Source: a bacterium
Lineage (GTDB): Bacteria; Thermosulfidibacterota; Thermosulfidibacteria; Thermosulfidibacterales; Thermosulfidibacteraceae
Direction: 5' to 3'
NCBI GenBank assembly: GCA_027037155.1
Contig: JALWBK010000105.1
Location: forward strand, 1 to 10,951
DNA length: 10,951 nt
In this document: positions 1 to 8,837 of the stretch, piece after piece
Layout: every line of letters starts with the position of its first letter
Numbering within the stretch: position 1 is the first letter of the stretch
Translations under genes and position numbers: made by a program
Notes under the pieces: generated by a model
What the model saw: only the letters and a program-made list of their open reading frames with translations
Told to the model about the DNA's origin: nothing
The model's database searches: none

Positions 1-731
1 CCTATGTGGGCTTTTTTACCACTATAAGGGAGCTTTTTTCTCAGGTGCCGGAGGCAAGGGCCCGTGGATACAAGCCCGGGAGGTTTTCCTTCAACGTGAA
101 GGGGGGAAGGTGCGAAAAGTGTAGAGGTGAAGGGTTCATAAAGGTGGAGATGCTCTTCCTTCCTGATGTGTATGTGAAGTGTGAGGCCTGTGAGGGAAAA
201 AGGTACAACCGGGAGACGTTAGAAATCCTTTACAAGGGCAAGAATATCGCCGATGTGCTGGATATGAGCGTAGATGAAGCTTACGAGTTCTTCCAGAATG
301 TTCCGTCTTTGGCGGAGAAGTTGAAGCTTTTACAGGATGTGGGGTTGGGATACATAAAGTTAGGCCAGCCCGCCACTACCCTTTCGGGAGGCGAGGCCCA
401 GAGAATAAAGCTGGCAAAGGAGCTTACCAAGAGGGCTACCGGAAGAACCATGTACATTTTGGATGAGCCTACGGTGGGGCTGCATATGGACGATGTTGAT
501 AAGTTGATAAAGGTGCTGCATCGGTTGGTTGATAGGGGTAATACCGTGGTGGTGATAGAACACAACTTAGATGTGATAAAGAATGCGGATTACATTATTG
601 ACTTGGGTCCCGAAGGCGGCGAAGAGGGAGGTTACATAGTAGCGGAGGGTACTCCAGAAGAGGTGGCGGCCTCTTCAACCTCATTTACCGGTAGGTTTCT
701 TGCTCCCCTCCTTTGCGTTAGCAGGAATTAG
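1..731 (+). CDS. uvrA: UvrABC excinuclease subunit A, C-terminal part (partial, 5' end outside window)
   Basis: UvrA is the damage-recognition ATPase of nucleotide excision repair; with UvrB it scans DNA for bulky lesions. The reading frame is open to the left edge (codons start at base 3), so only the C-terminal ~242 residues are present; the GTG at base 6 is an internal Val codon, not a start. Visible, numbered from that Val: a zinc module C36-x2-C39 ... C59-x2-C62, the ABC signature LSGGEAQR (126-133), Walker B/D-loop [10 protein letters not shown] (151-160) and the H-loop segment [10 protein letters not shown] (~172-181). These belong to the second ABC half. All key residues are intact and the order matches the family. 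The stop TAG is at 729-731. The last 51 bp overlap, on the opposite strand, the end of the AsmA-like gene. No hairpin terminator follows. The identification is very secure. Confidence 0.97.
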   Translation, partial: YVGFFTTIRELFSQVPEARARGYKPGRFSFNVKGGRCEKCRGEGFIKVEMLFLPDVYVKCEACEGKRYNRETLEILYKGKNIADVLDMSVDEAYEFFQNVPSLAEKLKLLQDVGLGYIKLGQPATTLSGGEAQRIKLAKELTKRATGRTMYILDEPTVGLHMDDVDKLIKVLHRLVDRGNTVVVIEHNLDVIKNADYIIDLGPEGGEEGGYIVAEGTPEEVAASSTSFTGRFLAPLLCVSRN

Positions 732-3700
732 GTAGGTGGGGGTTTTTATTATTCTCTTGAAGACGTTGAGTATTCCTTTGCCTATGGATAGCGGGGAGAG
801 TGGTATAACCGATGGGTTCTTTAAATCGCCCGTAACCCTCAAGGGGAAGGAGATGAATGTCTTTGATTCCCCCGTCAGGATTTTGCCAATCAGCGGGATG
901 CTGGATAGAATTTTGTCAAGGGTAGTGAATGGGGCTGCAAGGATTGTTAGGTTTATCTTGCTTGAGAAGGGATAGATTTTTCCGTAGCTGTACAGCCTTA
1001 ATGCACTGCTGTCCAAAATGCCTTTCTCTATTTTGACAGTGTCCTTTTGCATTTCTGCTTCTATCAACAATTTGCGGTATGGGAATCCCTTCTTTTGTAT
1101 GTCAGGGAAATTCAAGGTGAGGATGTTGCTGATGGACAGTATTTGTAGGATCTTCATTAGGAGCGTGAGCCTGTATATGCGGCCCTGATTGGATAGCAAC
1201 GTCAGTTTTCCGTTTAAATGCCGTAGGGGATCTTCTTCTCCACGGGCCTCTGCCTGTAGCTGAAGCTTGTAGGTGAAGTTGCCTGATATATCTTGCTGTT
1301 TCTTTGCAAGTACGCATTTGAAAAGTTTTTCAAAGGAGTTTTTTCCTTCAGAGTTTATCGTTATATGCTGCGATGTTCCAGTTTTGGTGTACTTTCCTGT
1401 GAATTTGAACTTACACAGCTCTGCGTTTTTTATCTTTGCCGCGATGATATGAGAGGGTGTGTTTAGGTAGATAGAGCCTTTAACATGTGTAAAGTCCCAC
1501 CTTTTTACGTGGAGCTTTTCTATGGTAAAGTGCACATTCCCTTCGGCTGGGATGAGTTTTTTGCGTTTTTTCTTACCTCCCTTTTGTGGAAGGAAGGGGG
1601 TTAGGTTGAGGTACTTACCTGTAACATTCAAAGCAAACAGGAGCTTACCTTCTGTGTATTTTTGAGATCCGTAGGGAAGTATCACGATTCCTGTGATGTG
1701 GGCAGTCCCTTCTTTAGATTTGAAGGTTATAGGATCAAGGTTAATAGTGCTGTTGTTTCCAGTGATTTTGCCATTAATACTGTATCCGTTGTACCGAAAG
1801 TTTTTAAAGCTCAAGAACCCTTTGTACTGGTAAGGCACTCCTGTAGAGATGTTTATCATAGTGCTGAGATCGGCATTTAGAGAGCCTGAGGTTGCTTGTA
1901 ACCTTTTGTCAGTGGGGATAAGAAGGGCTTTGAATGCGCCAAGGTTTAGCGATCCTCGGGCTTTTAGGGAAAGCTCTTGTTTGGTCTTGGTTACGTCAAC
2001 CTTAATCAGTTTTCCCGTGTCCACTGCCACTTGGAGGCTGGTTCTTTGGGGGGCTATTGTAGCATTGGCGGTGATTTTCGCCCTTTCGTTCTTGAGGATG
2101 GCGTCTTTTACAGTAAAGATCTTTCTCTTGATGTTTCCCGTAAGGTTGACGCTTAGGGTTGAACCTTTGGATATCTCTAAGGGTAGATGCTTTTTTAGCT
2201 TAGCCTCTATCCAAGGTACTAACTTGTATGGTTCTGGGCAGCTTCCTGTGACTTTTACCCTGTTTGTTTCTATGTTATAGGTGAGCTGGCTGAGTTTTAG
2301 GCCAATTCCATCCACTTTGAGTGCCGCGTTTCTTACCAGTATCAGTGGTGTCTTTACCGATATGTCGGCCCTTTTGATAAAAAGATCTGTTTTCTTGTAG
2401 AGGCATCTTATGCGTGAGGCGCGTCCTGAAAGGCGTAGATCTTTTAGCTTTCCTTTTTGAATTTTAAAGCTTAGCTTTTTCACCCAGAGGTTGCCCTCTT
2501 TTAGTTGGACTCCAGCCTTTGTTAGGGGTTTTGCCAGAATCGGGATGTTGAGCTTGTTTGCTTGGGCGTTTAATCCAAAAAGGACAACCTTGATCTCTTT
2601 GTTGGCTATGTTCAACACAGCCCTTTTAACCGATGCACCTGGATATTTGACTTTATAGGAGGTTATCTTAATCCCATTTTTGTCTATCAGTATGTAGGCC
2701 TTTTGGAAGACGGTTCTTTTGGGGAAAAGGGCATCTTCCACTATTCCCTCATTCACGGTGGCCTTCGCAGTTAGGGTGACTCCGTGGTGTATGGTGAGCC
2801 TTACATTAGCTTTAAAGGCACCGGCAACGCATCTGTGCTGCTTGAGAGTTGTTAGCAGATTCTTTTTCAACGGAAGGCCGTTGAGTATGCGATAGATGCT
2901 GTTGACTTTGCCCTTGGCCTCAAGCTTTACGTCAATGGCAATAGGCTTTTGTAGCTCAATGGTTGTGGTGCCTTGGATTTCGGCTCCTTCTGCCTTTGCC
3001 TTTTCTACCTGGATGTTGATCTTTTTCCCTTCAAGGTGAATGTGCCCTTTTGCCTCGTGAACGGTGAGTTTGGTCTTTGGAATATTGGCGGTGACTTTGT
3101 CAAAGAAGGCATCAAGGAGTATCCCTTTGGCTTTCCCTTTCTTTAGGGTGATGCTGAAGGATCCGCTTCGTAAGTGTCCTGATGCTATTATGGGATACAC
3201 CGTGTGGGTAAGCACATGAGCTTTAGTGAAGAGGAGGATGATCCTTTTAAGCTCAGGAAGGCTTCCCCTGGCTTCTTTGACCTTGACCTTTAGTTGGTGT
3301 CGGGAGAATTCGTAGGCAATATTTGTTAATGCCTTAATAGGGGAGTTGCCGTTGATGACAAAGGTCTTTGAGGGTGTTTCTATCTCCACCTCATCCGGTA
3401 TTTTTACCTGTAGCACCTTCTTTTTCAGGTTAAATTCAACCTCTGCCTTTTCAATCCTTACCTTTGCCTTAGAGTTTAGTACGGGTAGCTTTGCGTGGAC
3501 TCCTATTTTCTCCAAAAGCTCCTTTAACCTGCTGGCATTTGCTGTAAGATGGGATAGGGATATGCTGATTGCGTTGTTGTCCCAGACAGCTTTCCCTGTG
3601 AGATTTGCCACGGGAGAAGATATTAGGATGCTTCCTTCTCTGTTTTTAGTTATCAGACACTCTTTGATGGTTATAGGGGTTTCATAAAGGTGTACGGTGA

Positions 3701-4103
3701 GGTTTTTTACGTTTATCTGAGGGATGATGGGTATGGCGAAAGTGCCTTTTCCCTTTTTTGCGTGCCTTTTCTTTGCCAATGAGAGCCACACATCACCATC
3801 TGATAGGGAGATCTCTAACTCCTTGGTTTTGTATAGGTTCTTTACGGATAGTTCCTTTAGAGAGAGCTTGGTGCTCTTTGAGTATCTGAAGTCCAGCCCT
3901 TCTATGAGGATGTTTCCCTTGAAAGGCGAAAAGTAGACCCTTTGATAGTTTACTGTTATCTTATGCTCTTTTAGTTTCTCATTGAGAAGGTTCCTGAACC
4001 AGTGGGAGTTGATGATGGTATTGATGCTGAAAAGCAGTATCAAAAGTAGGGCAAGTGTAAAACCAAAGGCAATGCTCGCTATTTTGAGCGTCTTTCTAAG
4101 CAC
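681..4103 (-). CDS. Large AsmA/YhdP-like envelope protein with N-terminal membrane anchor
   Basis: This long protein (1140 residues with the start chosen here) has one membrane segment at about residues 8-31, a short basic stretch before it, and then a very long beta-rich, Lys-rich body with no further membrane segments. It is therefore probably anchored in the inner membrane with its body in the periplasm. The C-terminal ~200 residues (an LNGKL...[17 protein letters not shown] stretch, then alternating hydrophobic strands and a [11 protein letters not shown] segment) look like the C-terminal region of AsmA/YhdP family proteins. Family members are implicated in moving phospholipid between the membranes or in outer-membrane assembly; that role here is inference. 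Start: the longest frame would begin at a TTG at 4166, but GTG at 4103 is preferred. It lies just before the anchor, has a weak AAAGAG 8 bases upstream, and cuts the overlap with the glycosyltransferase gene to 25 bases. Stop TGA is at 681-683, inside the uvrA coding end. Family placement is moderately sure; substrate unknown. Confidence 0.8.
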   Translation of the reverse strand: MLRKTLKIASIAFGFTLALLLILLFSINTIINSHWFRNLLNEKLKEHKITVNYQRVYFSPFKGNILIEGLDFRYSKSTKLSLKELSVKNLYKTKELEISLSDGDVWLSLAKKRHAKKGKGTFAIPIIPQINVKNLTVHLYETPITIKECLITKNREGSILISSPVANLTGKAVWDNNAISISLSHLTANASRLKELLEKIGVHAKLPVLNSKAKVRIEKAEVEFNLKKKVLQVKIPDEVEIETPSKTFVINGNSPIKALTNIAYEFSRHQLKVKVKEARGSLPELKRIILLFTKAHVLTHTVYPIIASGHLRSGSFSITLKKGKAKGILLDAFFDKVTANIPKTKLTVHEAKGHIHLEGKKINIQVEKAKAEGAEIQGTTTIELQKPIAIDVKLEAKGKVNSIYRILNGLPLKKNLLTTLKQHRCVAGAFKANVRLTIHHGVTLTAKATVNEGIVEDALFPKRTVFQKAYILIDKNGIKITSYKVKYPGASVKRAVLNIANKEIKVVLFGLNAQANKLNIPILAKPLTKAGVQLKEGNLWVKKLSFKIQKGKLKDLRLSGRASRIRCLYKKTDLFIKRADISVKTPLILVRNAALKVDGIGLKLSQLTYNIETNRVKVTGSCPEPYKLVPWIEAKLKKHLPLEISKGSTLSVNLTGNIKRKIFTVKDAILKNERAKITANATIAPQRTSLQVAVDTGKLIKVDVTKTKQELSLKARGSLNLGAFKALLIPTDKRLQATSGSLNADLSTMINISTGVPYQYKGFLSFKNFRYNGYSINGKITGNNSTINLDPITFKSKEGTAHITGIVILPYGSQKYTEGKLLFALNVTGKYLNLTPFLPQKGGKKKRKKLIPAEGNVHFTIEKLHVKRWDFTHVKGSIYLNTPSHIIAAKIKNAELCKFKFTGKYTKTGTSQHITINSEGKNSFEKLFKCVLAKKQQDISGNFTYKLQLQAEARGEEDPLRHLNGKLTLLSNQGRIYRLTLLMKILQILSISNILTLNFPDIQKKGFPYRKLLIEAEMQKDTVKIEKGILDSSALRLYSYGKIYPFSSKINLTILAAPFTTLDKILSSIPLIGKILTGESKTFISFPLRVTGDLKNPSVIPLSPLSIGKGILNVFKRIIKTPTYLIPANAKEGSKKPTGK

Positions 4104-5056
4104 TTTTCTAACTCTTTGAAAACTGTTTCTTCCGTAATAAGTTCCATACAGTCGTAGTATTTGCAATCTTTTCTACAGCTCTTGCAAGAGGGCACTGGAG
4201 GCGTAAGGATTGAGGCTGTTGGGTACTCGTGCCCCCATCTTTTGGGGTTGCAAGCCCTTCGGGGATCAAAGATCTGAACTAAGGGCTTTCTTAAAGCTGC
4301 GGCTATGTGCATGGGTCCCGTATTGTTGGTTACCACAGCGTCGGCCAGATCCATAAGTGCGATGAGCTCTTTAATGCTCAAGTCTTCCAAAACATCCCAA
4401 TATGAAAATAGTTCCTTGAGCTCTTTCTCCTGGGGACCAAGCACCACAATGGGTCTTGCCATTTTCTTCTCTATGAGTTTGCACAGGCTTGCGAACCTGT
4501 GGGCTGGCCACCTCTTTTCCCCTCCACCGCCTGGATAGACTACGATTTTGGGGGAGGTGTTGGGAATACTTTCTTTCAATCTCTCTTTAACCCTGTTATC
4601 GGGAAACACCTTTGGATGATACGCTTTTATGTCTATCTTTGGAAATACCACCTTGGCTAATTTGAGGTTGTACTCCCACTCCTTCAGTTGTGCCTTGGAG
4701 CGTCTCAAATAGCATACTCTGTTGTACAGAAACTGATACCACCTGAATCCCGAGGTACATCGAATAGGTATGCCCAACCTGAACAGCGCTAAGCTTATGG
4801 GCCAGGTAGGATACAGCACGATGGCTTTGGTGATGCCTTTGGGTTTCAGTAGCTGGGCGATCTCTTCAGAAGAGCTTTCTCTGTTTATGGCTATAACTTC
4901 ATCTATGTAGGGGTTGTTGTGAAGGATTTCTTCTGCGTAGCTGCTGCAAAGAAAGATGATCCTTTCTTTGGGGTAGTTTTTCTTTACAGCTTCAGCCACT
5001 GGGGTTGCTAAAACTAAATCCCCGATCTTATCGGGTCTCACTATTAGGGTTGCCAT
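4079..5056 (-). CDS. Glycosyltransferase family 9 protein (ADP-heptose:LPS heptosyltransferase type)
   Basis: This 325-residue protein has the hallmarks of GT9 heptosyltransferases, which add heptose from ADP-heptose to the inner core of lipopolysaccharide on the cytoplasmic face of the inner membrane. The N-terminal motif RPDKIGDLVLATPV (7-20) contains the Asp13 that corresponds to the proposed catalytic residue of WaaC/WaaF. The C-terminal Rossmann half carries a GGGGEKRWPAHRF stretch (176-188) and the nucleotide-sugar signature with TNNTGPMHIAAALRKP (243-258). A Cys-rich tail (C291, C294, C298, C303) resembles the conserved Cys pattern near the end of many GT9 proteins. Length is normal. 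ATG at 5054-5056 lies inside the end of radC (29-base overlap), so translation is probably coupled; the upstream AGGG is weak. Its 3' end overlaps the AsmA-like gene, suggesting a shared envelope role. The exact acceptor (Hep I, II, III or another sugar) cannot be told, so no symbol is given. Confidence 0.9.
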   Translation of the reverse strand: MATLIVRPDKIGDLVLATPVAEAVKKNYPKERIIFLCSSYAEEILHNNPYIDEVIAINRESSSEEIAQLLKPKGITKAIVLYPTWPISLALFRLGIPIRCTSGFRWYQFLYNRVCYLRRSKAQLKEWEYNLKLAKVVFPKIDIKAYHPKVFPDNRVKERLKESIPNTSPKIVVYPGGGGEKRWPAHRFASLCKLIEKKMARPIVVLGPQEKELKELFSYWDVLEDLSIKELIALMDLADAVVTNNTGPMHIAAALRKPLVQIFDPRRACNPKRWGHEYPTASILTPPVPSCKSCRKDCKYYDCMELITEETVFKELEKCLERRSK

Positions 5057-5717
5057 CTATGAGTCCCTGTTCTTTAAAGCTGAAGTAGCCCTTTCTGCTT
5101 ACTATGAGGTGATCCAGGAGAGGAATCCCCAAAATCTTGCCGGCCTCTGCTACCTGCCTGTTGGTTTTGATATCCTCTTGGCTGGGGATGAGCTCTCCTG
5201 ATGGGTGGTTGTGTATAAGGAAAACACCATAGGCGCCGTCCTGTATGGCGTGGTAGAAGATCTCCCTGGGGTGTATCAAGGTTCTGTTGATGGTGCCCTG
5301 GGTGAGGATCCGCCTTCTGATGAAGTGGCCTGCACCGTCAACAGTCACAAGTACCAACTGCTCCTGTCTTGAGGTGGCGATGTCCATGTTGAGCTGAAAG
5401 AGCTGCTGAGCGTTAGTTATCTTAAGACCATCCTTCACGAGAAGCCTTTTGGCCAACTCAAAGGAAGCCAGTATCTGTATGGCCTTGGCCGTTCCTACAC
5501 CCTTTATGGAGGTAAGCTCTTGATAGCTGATGTTTTGGGGATTTTTCTCAATCTTCTTTGGTACATCTCTTGCCAACTGGAGAACATCCTTCTCCTTCGT
5601 GCCTTTACCCAATATAAGGGCGAGAAGCTCCTGATTAGTTAAGGCAGAGGGACCCCATTTTAGAAATCTCTCTCTGGGCCTGTCCTCCTTGGGTATGTCT
5701 TTAATTCTCCTTCTCAT
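5028..5717 (-). CDS. radC: RadC family protein with JAMM metallo-hydrolase domain
   Basis: This 229-residue protein matches the RadC (UPF0758) family in length and layout. An N-terminal region carries helix-hairpin-helix-like sequence (IKGVGTAKAIQI, 71-82). The C-terminal JAMM/MPN+ domain contains Glu152 and the metal-binding motif H169-N-H171-P-S-G followed by Asp182 (HxH-x10-D), so the zinc site appears complete. RadC was once linked to recombination repair, but that phenotype was reassigned and its true biochemical role remains unclear; related proteins occur beside mobile elements. Here it sits in a housekeeping operon and nothing nearby looks mobile. ATG at 5715-5717 shares an ATGA with the TGA of mnmE (4-base overlap), indicating translational coupling. 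Its 3' end overlaps the glycosyltransferase start by 29 bases. The family call is secure; function is not. Confidence 0.95.
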   Translation of the reverse strand: MRRRIKDIPKEDRPRERFLKWGPSALTNQELLALILGKGTKEKDVLQLARDVPKKIEKNPQNISYQELTSIKGVGTAKAIQILASFELAKRLLVKDGLKITNAQQLFQLNMDIATSRQEQLVLVTVDGAGHFIRRRILTQGTINRTLIHPREIFYHAIQDGAYGVFLIHNHPSGELIPSQEDIKTNRQVAEAGKILGIPLLDHLIVSRKGYFSFKEQGLIDGNPNSETR

Positions 5718-7102
5718 TTCCCTATGCAGAACCTGCTGAAGATCATGTTTAGAATGTCGTCGGTGGTGGTTTCACCTGTTATCTCTCCTAACCGGTTCAG
5801 CGCCTCTTTCAGGTCTATGGCTATGAACTCATTGGTGAGCCCTGCTCTTACCGTCTCTATGCACCTTTCAAGGGCATCTTTTGCCTTTATGAGCACGTCG
5901 TAATGCCTCTCGTTTACGAGAAACTCTGCCTCCTTCAAGCTTACGGCTGTGGCTCCTATAATGGCATCCTGCAGCTCTCCTATACCTGTGTGAAGCTTGG
6001 CGGAGGTCTTCACAATCTCAACAGGCTCCATTTGCAGTTGAGCTGTAATGTCCTTTGCCTGTACCTCGGGAGCGAGATCTATCTTGTTGAGTACGAGAAT
6101 GTGCTTCTTCTCCCTTACCAAAGAGGCGATGTATTTGTCTTCATCATCAAGGGCTTTGGAGGCATCCACTACCAAAAGCACCACCTCGGCCATCTTCAGC
6201 TTTTCAATGCTTCTCTCTACGCCGATTCTCTCCACGGGATCCTCAGTGTGCCTTATGCCTGCCGTGTCTATTATCCTGATGGGAAAGCCTTTTATGCTCA
6301 TCTCTTCTTCAATGGTGTCCCTGGTGGTGCCAGGTATCTCAGTAACTATGGCTCGTTCCTCCTTCAATAGGGCGTTAAGCAAGCTGGATTTGCCCACGTT
6401 TGGCTTTCCCACTATGGCTATGGGGATACCCTCTTTTATCCTGCTTGAGGTCTGGTACTGCTGGATGAGCTCCTCTATCTCTGTTTTGGCTTGAATCAGC
6501 CTGTGCTCAATCTCTTCCGGGTTCAGGTACTCAATCTCCTCTTCGGGAAAGTCTATGCAGGCTTCTATTAGCATTAGAAGCTCTCTTAACCACTGAGCGA
6601 TGGACTCAATCCTCTTTTTCAATCCACCACTTAATTGGGAGATGGCGGCCTTATGTGCCCTCTCCCCCTTGGCGTGAATCACCTCAAGAACCGCTTCTGC
6701 CTCGGTGAGATCAACTCTACCTCCTAAAAAGGCCCTTTTGGTGAACTCACCGGGCTCTGCCAATCTTGCTCCCGCTTTTAAGATGCTTTTCAGCACCTTG
6801 CGGGGGCTGACGTAGCCACCGTGACATATAATTTCTGCCATATCTTCTGTGGTGTAGCTTTTGGGACCCTTGTAGTAGATGAGCGTCACTTCGTCCTGTA
6901 TCTCTTCGCTTTCTGGGTCCACTATAAAGCCGTAATGAACCCTTTTCTCCTCTAAATATGAAACCCTCTTTAGATCTCGCCCTTTGCGAAAGATGCGTTC
7001 TATTATGCGCAGGGTATCTGGTCCTGAGATTCTCACCACAGAGAGAGCAGCCTGCCCCAAGCTGGTGGCTATGGCCGCTACAGTGTCCGTGTATTTTTCC
7101 AT
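5714..7102 (-). CDS. mnmE: tRNA modification GTPase MnmE (TrmE)
   Basis: MnmE works with MnmG to modify the wobble uridine at C5 of certain tRNAs (cmnm5U type), using a formyl-folate-type cofactor and K+-stimulated GTP hydrolysis in the cytoplasm. The 462-residue length is normal. In order: an N-terminal tetrahydrofolate-binding domain (DTVAAIAT near the start), the family stretch EPGEFTKRAFLGGRVDL (116-132), helical domain, then the G domain with G1 GKPNVGKS (232-239), G2 GTTRD (258-262), G3 DTAG (279-282) and G4 NKID (339-342), and finally the C-terminal FCIGK with Cys459 that defines the family. All motifs are intact. ATG at 7100-7102 lies three bases after the yidC stop and has no visible Shine-Dalgarno, so it probably depends on ribosomes finishing yidC. 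No jag gene lies between them, unlike many clusters. Identification is very secure. Confidence 0.98.
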   Translation of the reverse strand: MEKYTDTVAAIATSLGQAALSVVRISGPDTLRIIERIFRKGRDLKRVSYLEEKRVHYGFIVDPESEEIQDEVTLIYYKGPKSYTTEDMAEIICHGGYVSPRKVLKSILKAGARLAEPGEFTKRAFLGGRVDLTEAEAVLEVIHAKGERAHKAAISQLSGGLKKRIESIAQWLRELLMLIEACIDFPEEEIEYLNPEEIEHRLIQAKTEIEELIQQYQTSSRIKEGIPIAIVGKPNVGKSSLLNALLKEERAIVTEIPGTTRDTIEEEMSIKGFPIRIIDTAGIRHTEDPVERIGVERSIEKLKMAEVVLLVVDASKALDDEDKYIASLVREKKHILVLNKIDLAPEVQAKDITAQLQMEPVEIVKTSAKLHTGIGELQDAIIGATAVSLKEAEFLVNERHYDVLIKAKDALERCIETVRAGLTNEFIAIDLKEALNRLGEITGETTTDDILNMIFSRFCIGK

Positions 7103-7105
7103 TTT

Positions 7106-8572
7106 TTACTTGTATATGTGCTTTATCATAAGCTGCTCAATTATACTGATAATGTTGCTTACCAAGAAGTAAAGGCACAATCCCGAGGGGAAGTTGAGGA
7201 AGATGATGGTGAAGACCACCGGTAGTGCAAGCATATACTTGCTCTGTTTGGGGTCCTGTCCGGGGGTTAAAAGCTGCTGTATAAGCATGGTTACGCCCAT
7301 CAATATAGGGGTGACATAGTAAGGATCCTTGGCGGAAAGGTCCGTGATCCATAGTATGAAGGGCGCGTGTCTGAGCTCTATTGATATCATCAGTAGCTTG
7401 TAGAGGGCGAAGAATACGGGGATCTGAAGGAGCATTGGGAGACAGCCGCCCAGTGGGTTTATCTTGTACTTCTTGTATAGCTCCATTATCTCCTGGTTCA
7501 TGCGGTTGGGGTCATCCTTGTAGGCTTCGCGGATCTGCTGGATGAGGGGTTGTATCTCCTTCATCTTGTTCATGGACTTGTAGCCCTTTACGGTGAGGGG
7601 ATGAAATAAGATCTTTATAAGGATGGTGATGATGATAATTGCCACACCATAGTTGGGGATTATCTTGTAGAGCCAGTTCATGAGGTAAAGCAATGGCTTT
7701 GAGATGATACCGAATATGCCAAACCTGATGTTCTCCTCAAGCTTCAATCCGTAGCTTTTTAGCAGATCGTACTTCTTTGGTCCGGCAAATCCCCAGCTTA
7801 CTAGCAGATCCTTTTCTGGGAGGATGTAGACATAGTAGTCCTTCTTTCCCTCTTTGGTTATCTTAACGTTTACTGGTTCCTGGGGTATCAGGGTAACGGT
7901 GAAGTATAGGGACTGTAGAGCCACCCACACAGGCTTTTCAAAGGTGGCAGAAGGACTTTTCTTTAATTTGACCTCCTTCACCTTTTTTCCGTCGTACACC
8001 AAAGGCCCCACAAAAGAGTAACGGGCTTTTCTGTCCTTGGGGGCCACTTTGGGCCCGAAATAGACGCCGTAGGGAAGACCAGAGGCCTTTAAGCTTATGC
8101 GGTACTCCTTCTTTGAGAAGGTGTACATCTTGGTGATGGTAGCGTTGTTGAGGCTTGCTGTGAGCTTGACAATGACTTTATCCTTCGCATCCTCAACAGT
8201 GGGGATGAAAATAAGTTGGTTTAACGCCCTTGTGAGATCTTTTCTTGGGGCGTAGTTCCAGAAGAAGCCGTTTTGGGGGATCAGCTCAATGGGCTTGTTG
8301 TCATCGTCCTTGTATTTTTTCAACTTCAGGCTCGTTAAAACACCTGCCTGGGTGTTTATCACTGCAATGTAGTTGGGAGTTTCTATCCTTATAGGTTTGC
8401 CCTTTAACTCAACCTTTTTAGGTTCTTTTGCAGGCGCTTCCTTCTTTGTGGCGTTGCTCTGTTGTTGGGCCACCTGCTGTCGGTTGAGCTGATGCCCAAA
8501 GTAAAAGTAAAGCAATAGAGCCAAACCTAAAGAAAGGGCGAATATAAGCAGGCTTGACTTCTGTTCCTCCAT
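7106..8572 (-). CDS. yidC: Membrane protein insertase YidC (Gram-negative type, with periplasmic domain)
   Basis: YidC inserts proteins into the inner membrane, alone or with SecYEG. The 488-residue protein has the Gram-negative layout: first membrane segment at about 8-25, a Lys/Gln/Ala-rich linker, a large beta-rich periplasmic P1 domain to about 285, then the conserved core of five further membrane segments. Core landmarks are PNYGVAIIIITILIK (306-320), HPLTVKGYKSM (324-334), the NPLGGCLPMLLQIP stretch (372-385), LRHAPFILWITDLSAKDPYY (400-419) and FPSGLCLYFLVSNI (461-474). Lys320 stands where E. coli YidC has the groove Arg366. The ATG at 8570-8572 has a strong AGGAGG five bases upstream. 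The gene lies 19 bases after yidD and three before mnmE, the common order. Identification is very secure. Confidence 0.98.
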   Translation of the reverse strand: MEEQKSSLLIFALSLGLALLLYFYFGHQLNRQQVAQQQSNATKKEAPAKEPKKVELKGKPIRIETPNYIAVINTQAGVLTSLKLKKYKDDDNKPIELIPQNGFFWNYAPRKDLTRALNQLIFIPTVEDAKDKVIVKLTASLNNATITKMYTFSKKEYRISLKASGLPYGVYFGPKVAPKDRKARYSFVGPLVYDGKKVKEVKLKKSPSATFEKPVWVALQSLYFTVTLIPQEPVNVKITKEGKKDYYVYILPEKDLLVSWGFAGPKKYDLLKSYGLKLEENIRFGIFGIISKPLLYLMNWLYKIIPNYGVAIIIITILIKILFHPLTVKGYKSMNKMKEIQPLIQQIREAYKDDPNRMNQEIMELYKKYKINPLGGCLPMLLQIPVFFALYKLLMISIELRHAPFILWITDLSAKDPYYVTPILMGVTMLIQQLLTPGQDPKQSKYMLALPVVFTIIFLNFPSGLCLYFLVSNIISIIEQLMIKHIYK

Positions 8573-8577
8573 AGTCT

Positions 8578-8583
8578 CCTCCT
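8578..8583 (-). promoter_or_regulatory. yidC: Strong ribosome binding site of yidC
   Basis: The sequence AGGAGG on the minus strand sits five bases before the yidC ATG, in the 19-base gap after yidD. It is one of the few strong Shine-Dalgarno sites in this operon and suggests that yidC is translated independently, in contrast to its overlapped or abutting neighbours. Confidence 0.8.
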
Positions 8584-8591
8584 AATCTCCT

Positions 8592-8837
8592 TTATGGAAC
8601 GGGGTCGTAACCACCGGGGTGAAAGGGATGGCACTTTAGGACTCTTTTTATTGCAAGATAGCTTCCCTTGATCGGTCCATGCTTTTCAAGGGCCTGTACG
8701 GCATACTGGGAACAGGTTGGGGTAAACCTACAGCTTCGTGGGAGCAGAGGCGATATCAGTACCTGATACCCCTTCACTGCAAGGATCATTATCTTTGTTA
8801 TCTTCTTGCTGAGCCACCTTAACAATGGTTTCCACAA
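8592..8837 (-). CDS. yidD: Membrane protein insertion efficiency factor YidD
   Basis: YidD is a small inner-membrane-associated protein that helps YidC-dependent insertion and is nearly always encoded between rnpA and yidC, as here. The family core is plain: [24 protein letters not shown] (23-46), then [30 protein letters not shown] to the end, with the three conserved Cys (36, 42, 69) present. Start is uncertain. The form given (81 residues) uses a TTG at 8835-8837, with AAGGA only two bases away and GGGAGG twelve bases away. A TTG at 8823-8825 or an ATG at 8787-8789 (65 residues) are alternatives; the ATG leaves only seven residues before YQ, fewer than in B. subtilis or E. coli YidD, so an upstream start is favoured. 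Depending on the start, it overlaps rnpA by 62 to 110 bases. Family call very secure. Confidence 0.95.
   Translation of the reverse strand: MWKPLLRWLSKKITKIMILAVKGYQVLISPLLPRSCRFTPTCSQYAVQALEKHGPIKGSYLAIKRVLKCHPFHPGGYDPVP

Noticed and set aside
732..1000. A plus-strand gene after uvrA (open frame at 736-975)
   Set aside because: It is opposite the C-terminal AsmA-like coding region, which is well supported, and its translation is a shadow.
1849..2280. Plus-strand open frame of 143 codons inside the AsmA-like gene
   Set aside because: It lies wholly opposite a clear coding gene and its Ser/Leu/Phe-rich translation resembles no family. It is a shadow frame.
5028..5717. RadC as a sign of a mobile or defence island
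   Set aside because: RadC-like proteins occur near mobile elements, but here the gene is embedded by stop-start overlaps in a housekeeping operon with no integrase, tRNA end or repeat.
5903..6494. Two overlapping plus-strand open frames (155 and 148 codons) opposite mnmE
   Set aside because: The mnmE gene on the minus strand has all motifs intact. These frames overlap each other and have no recognisable domains.
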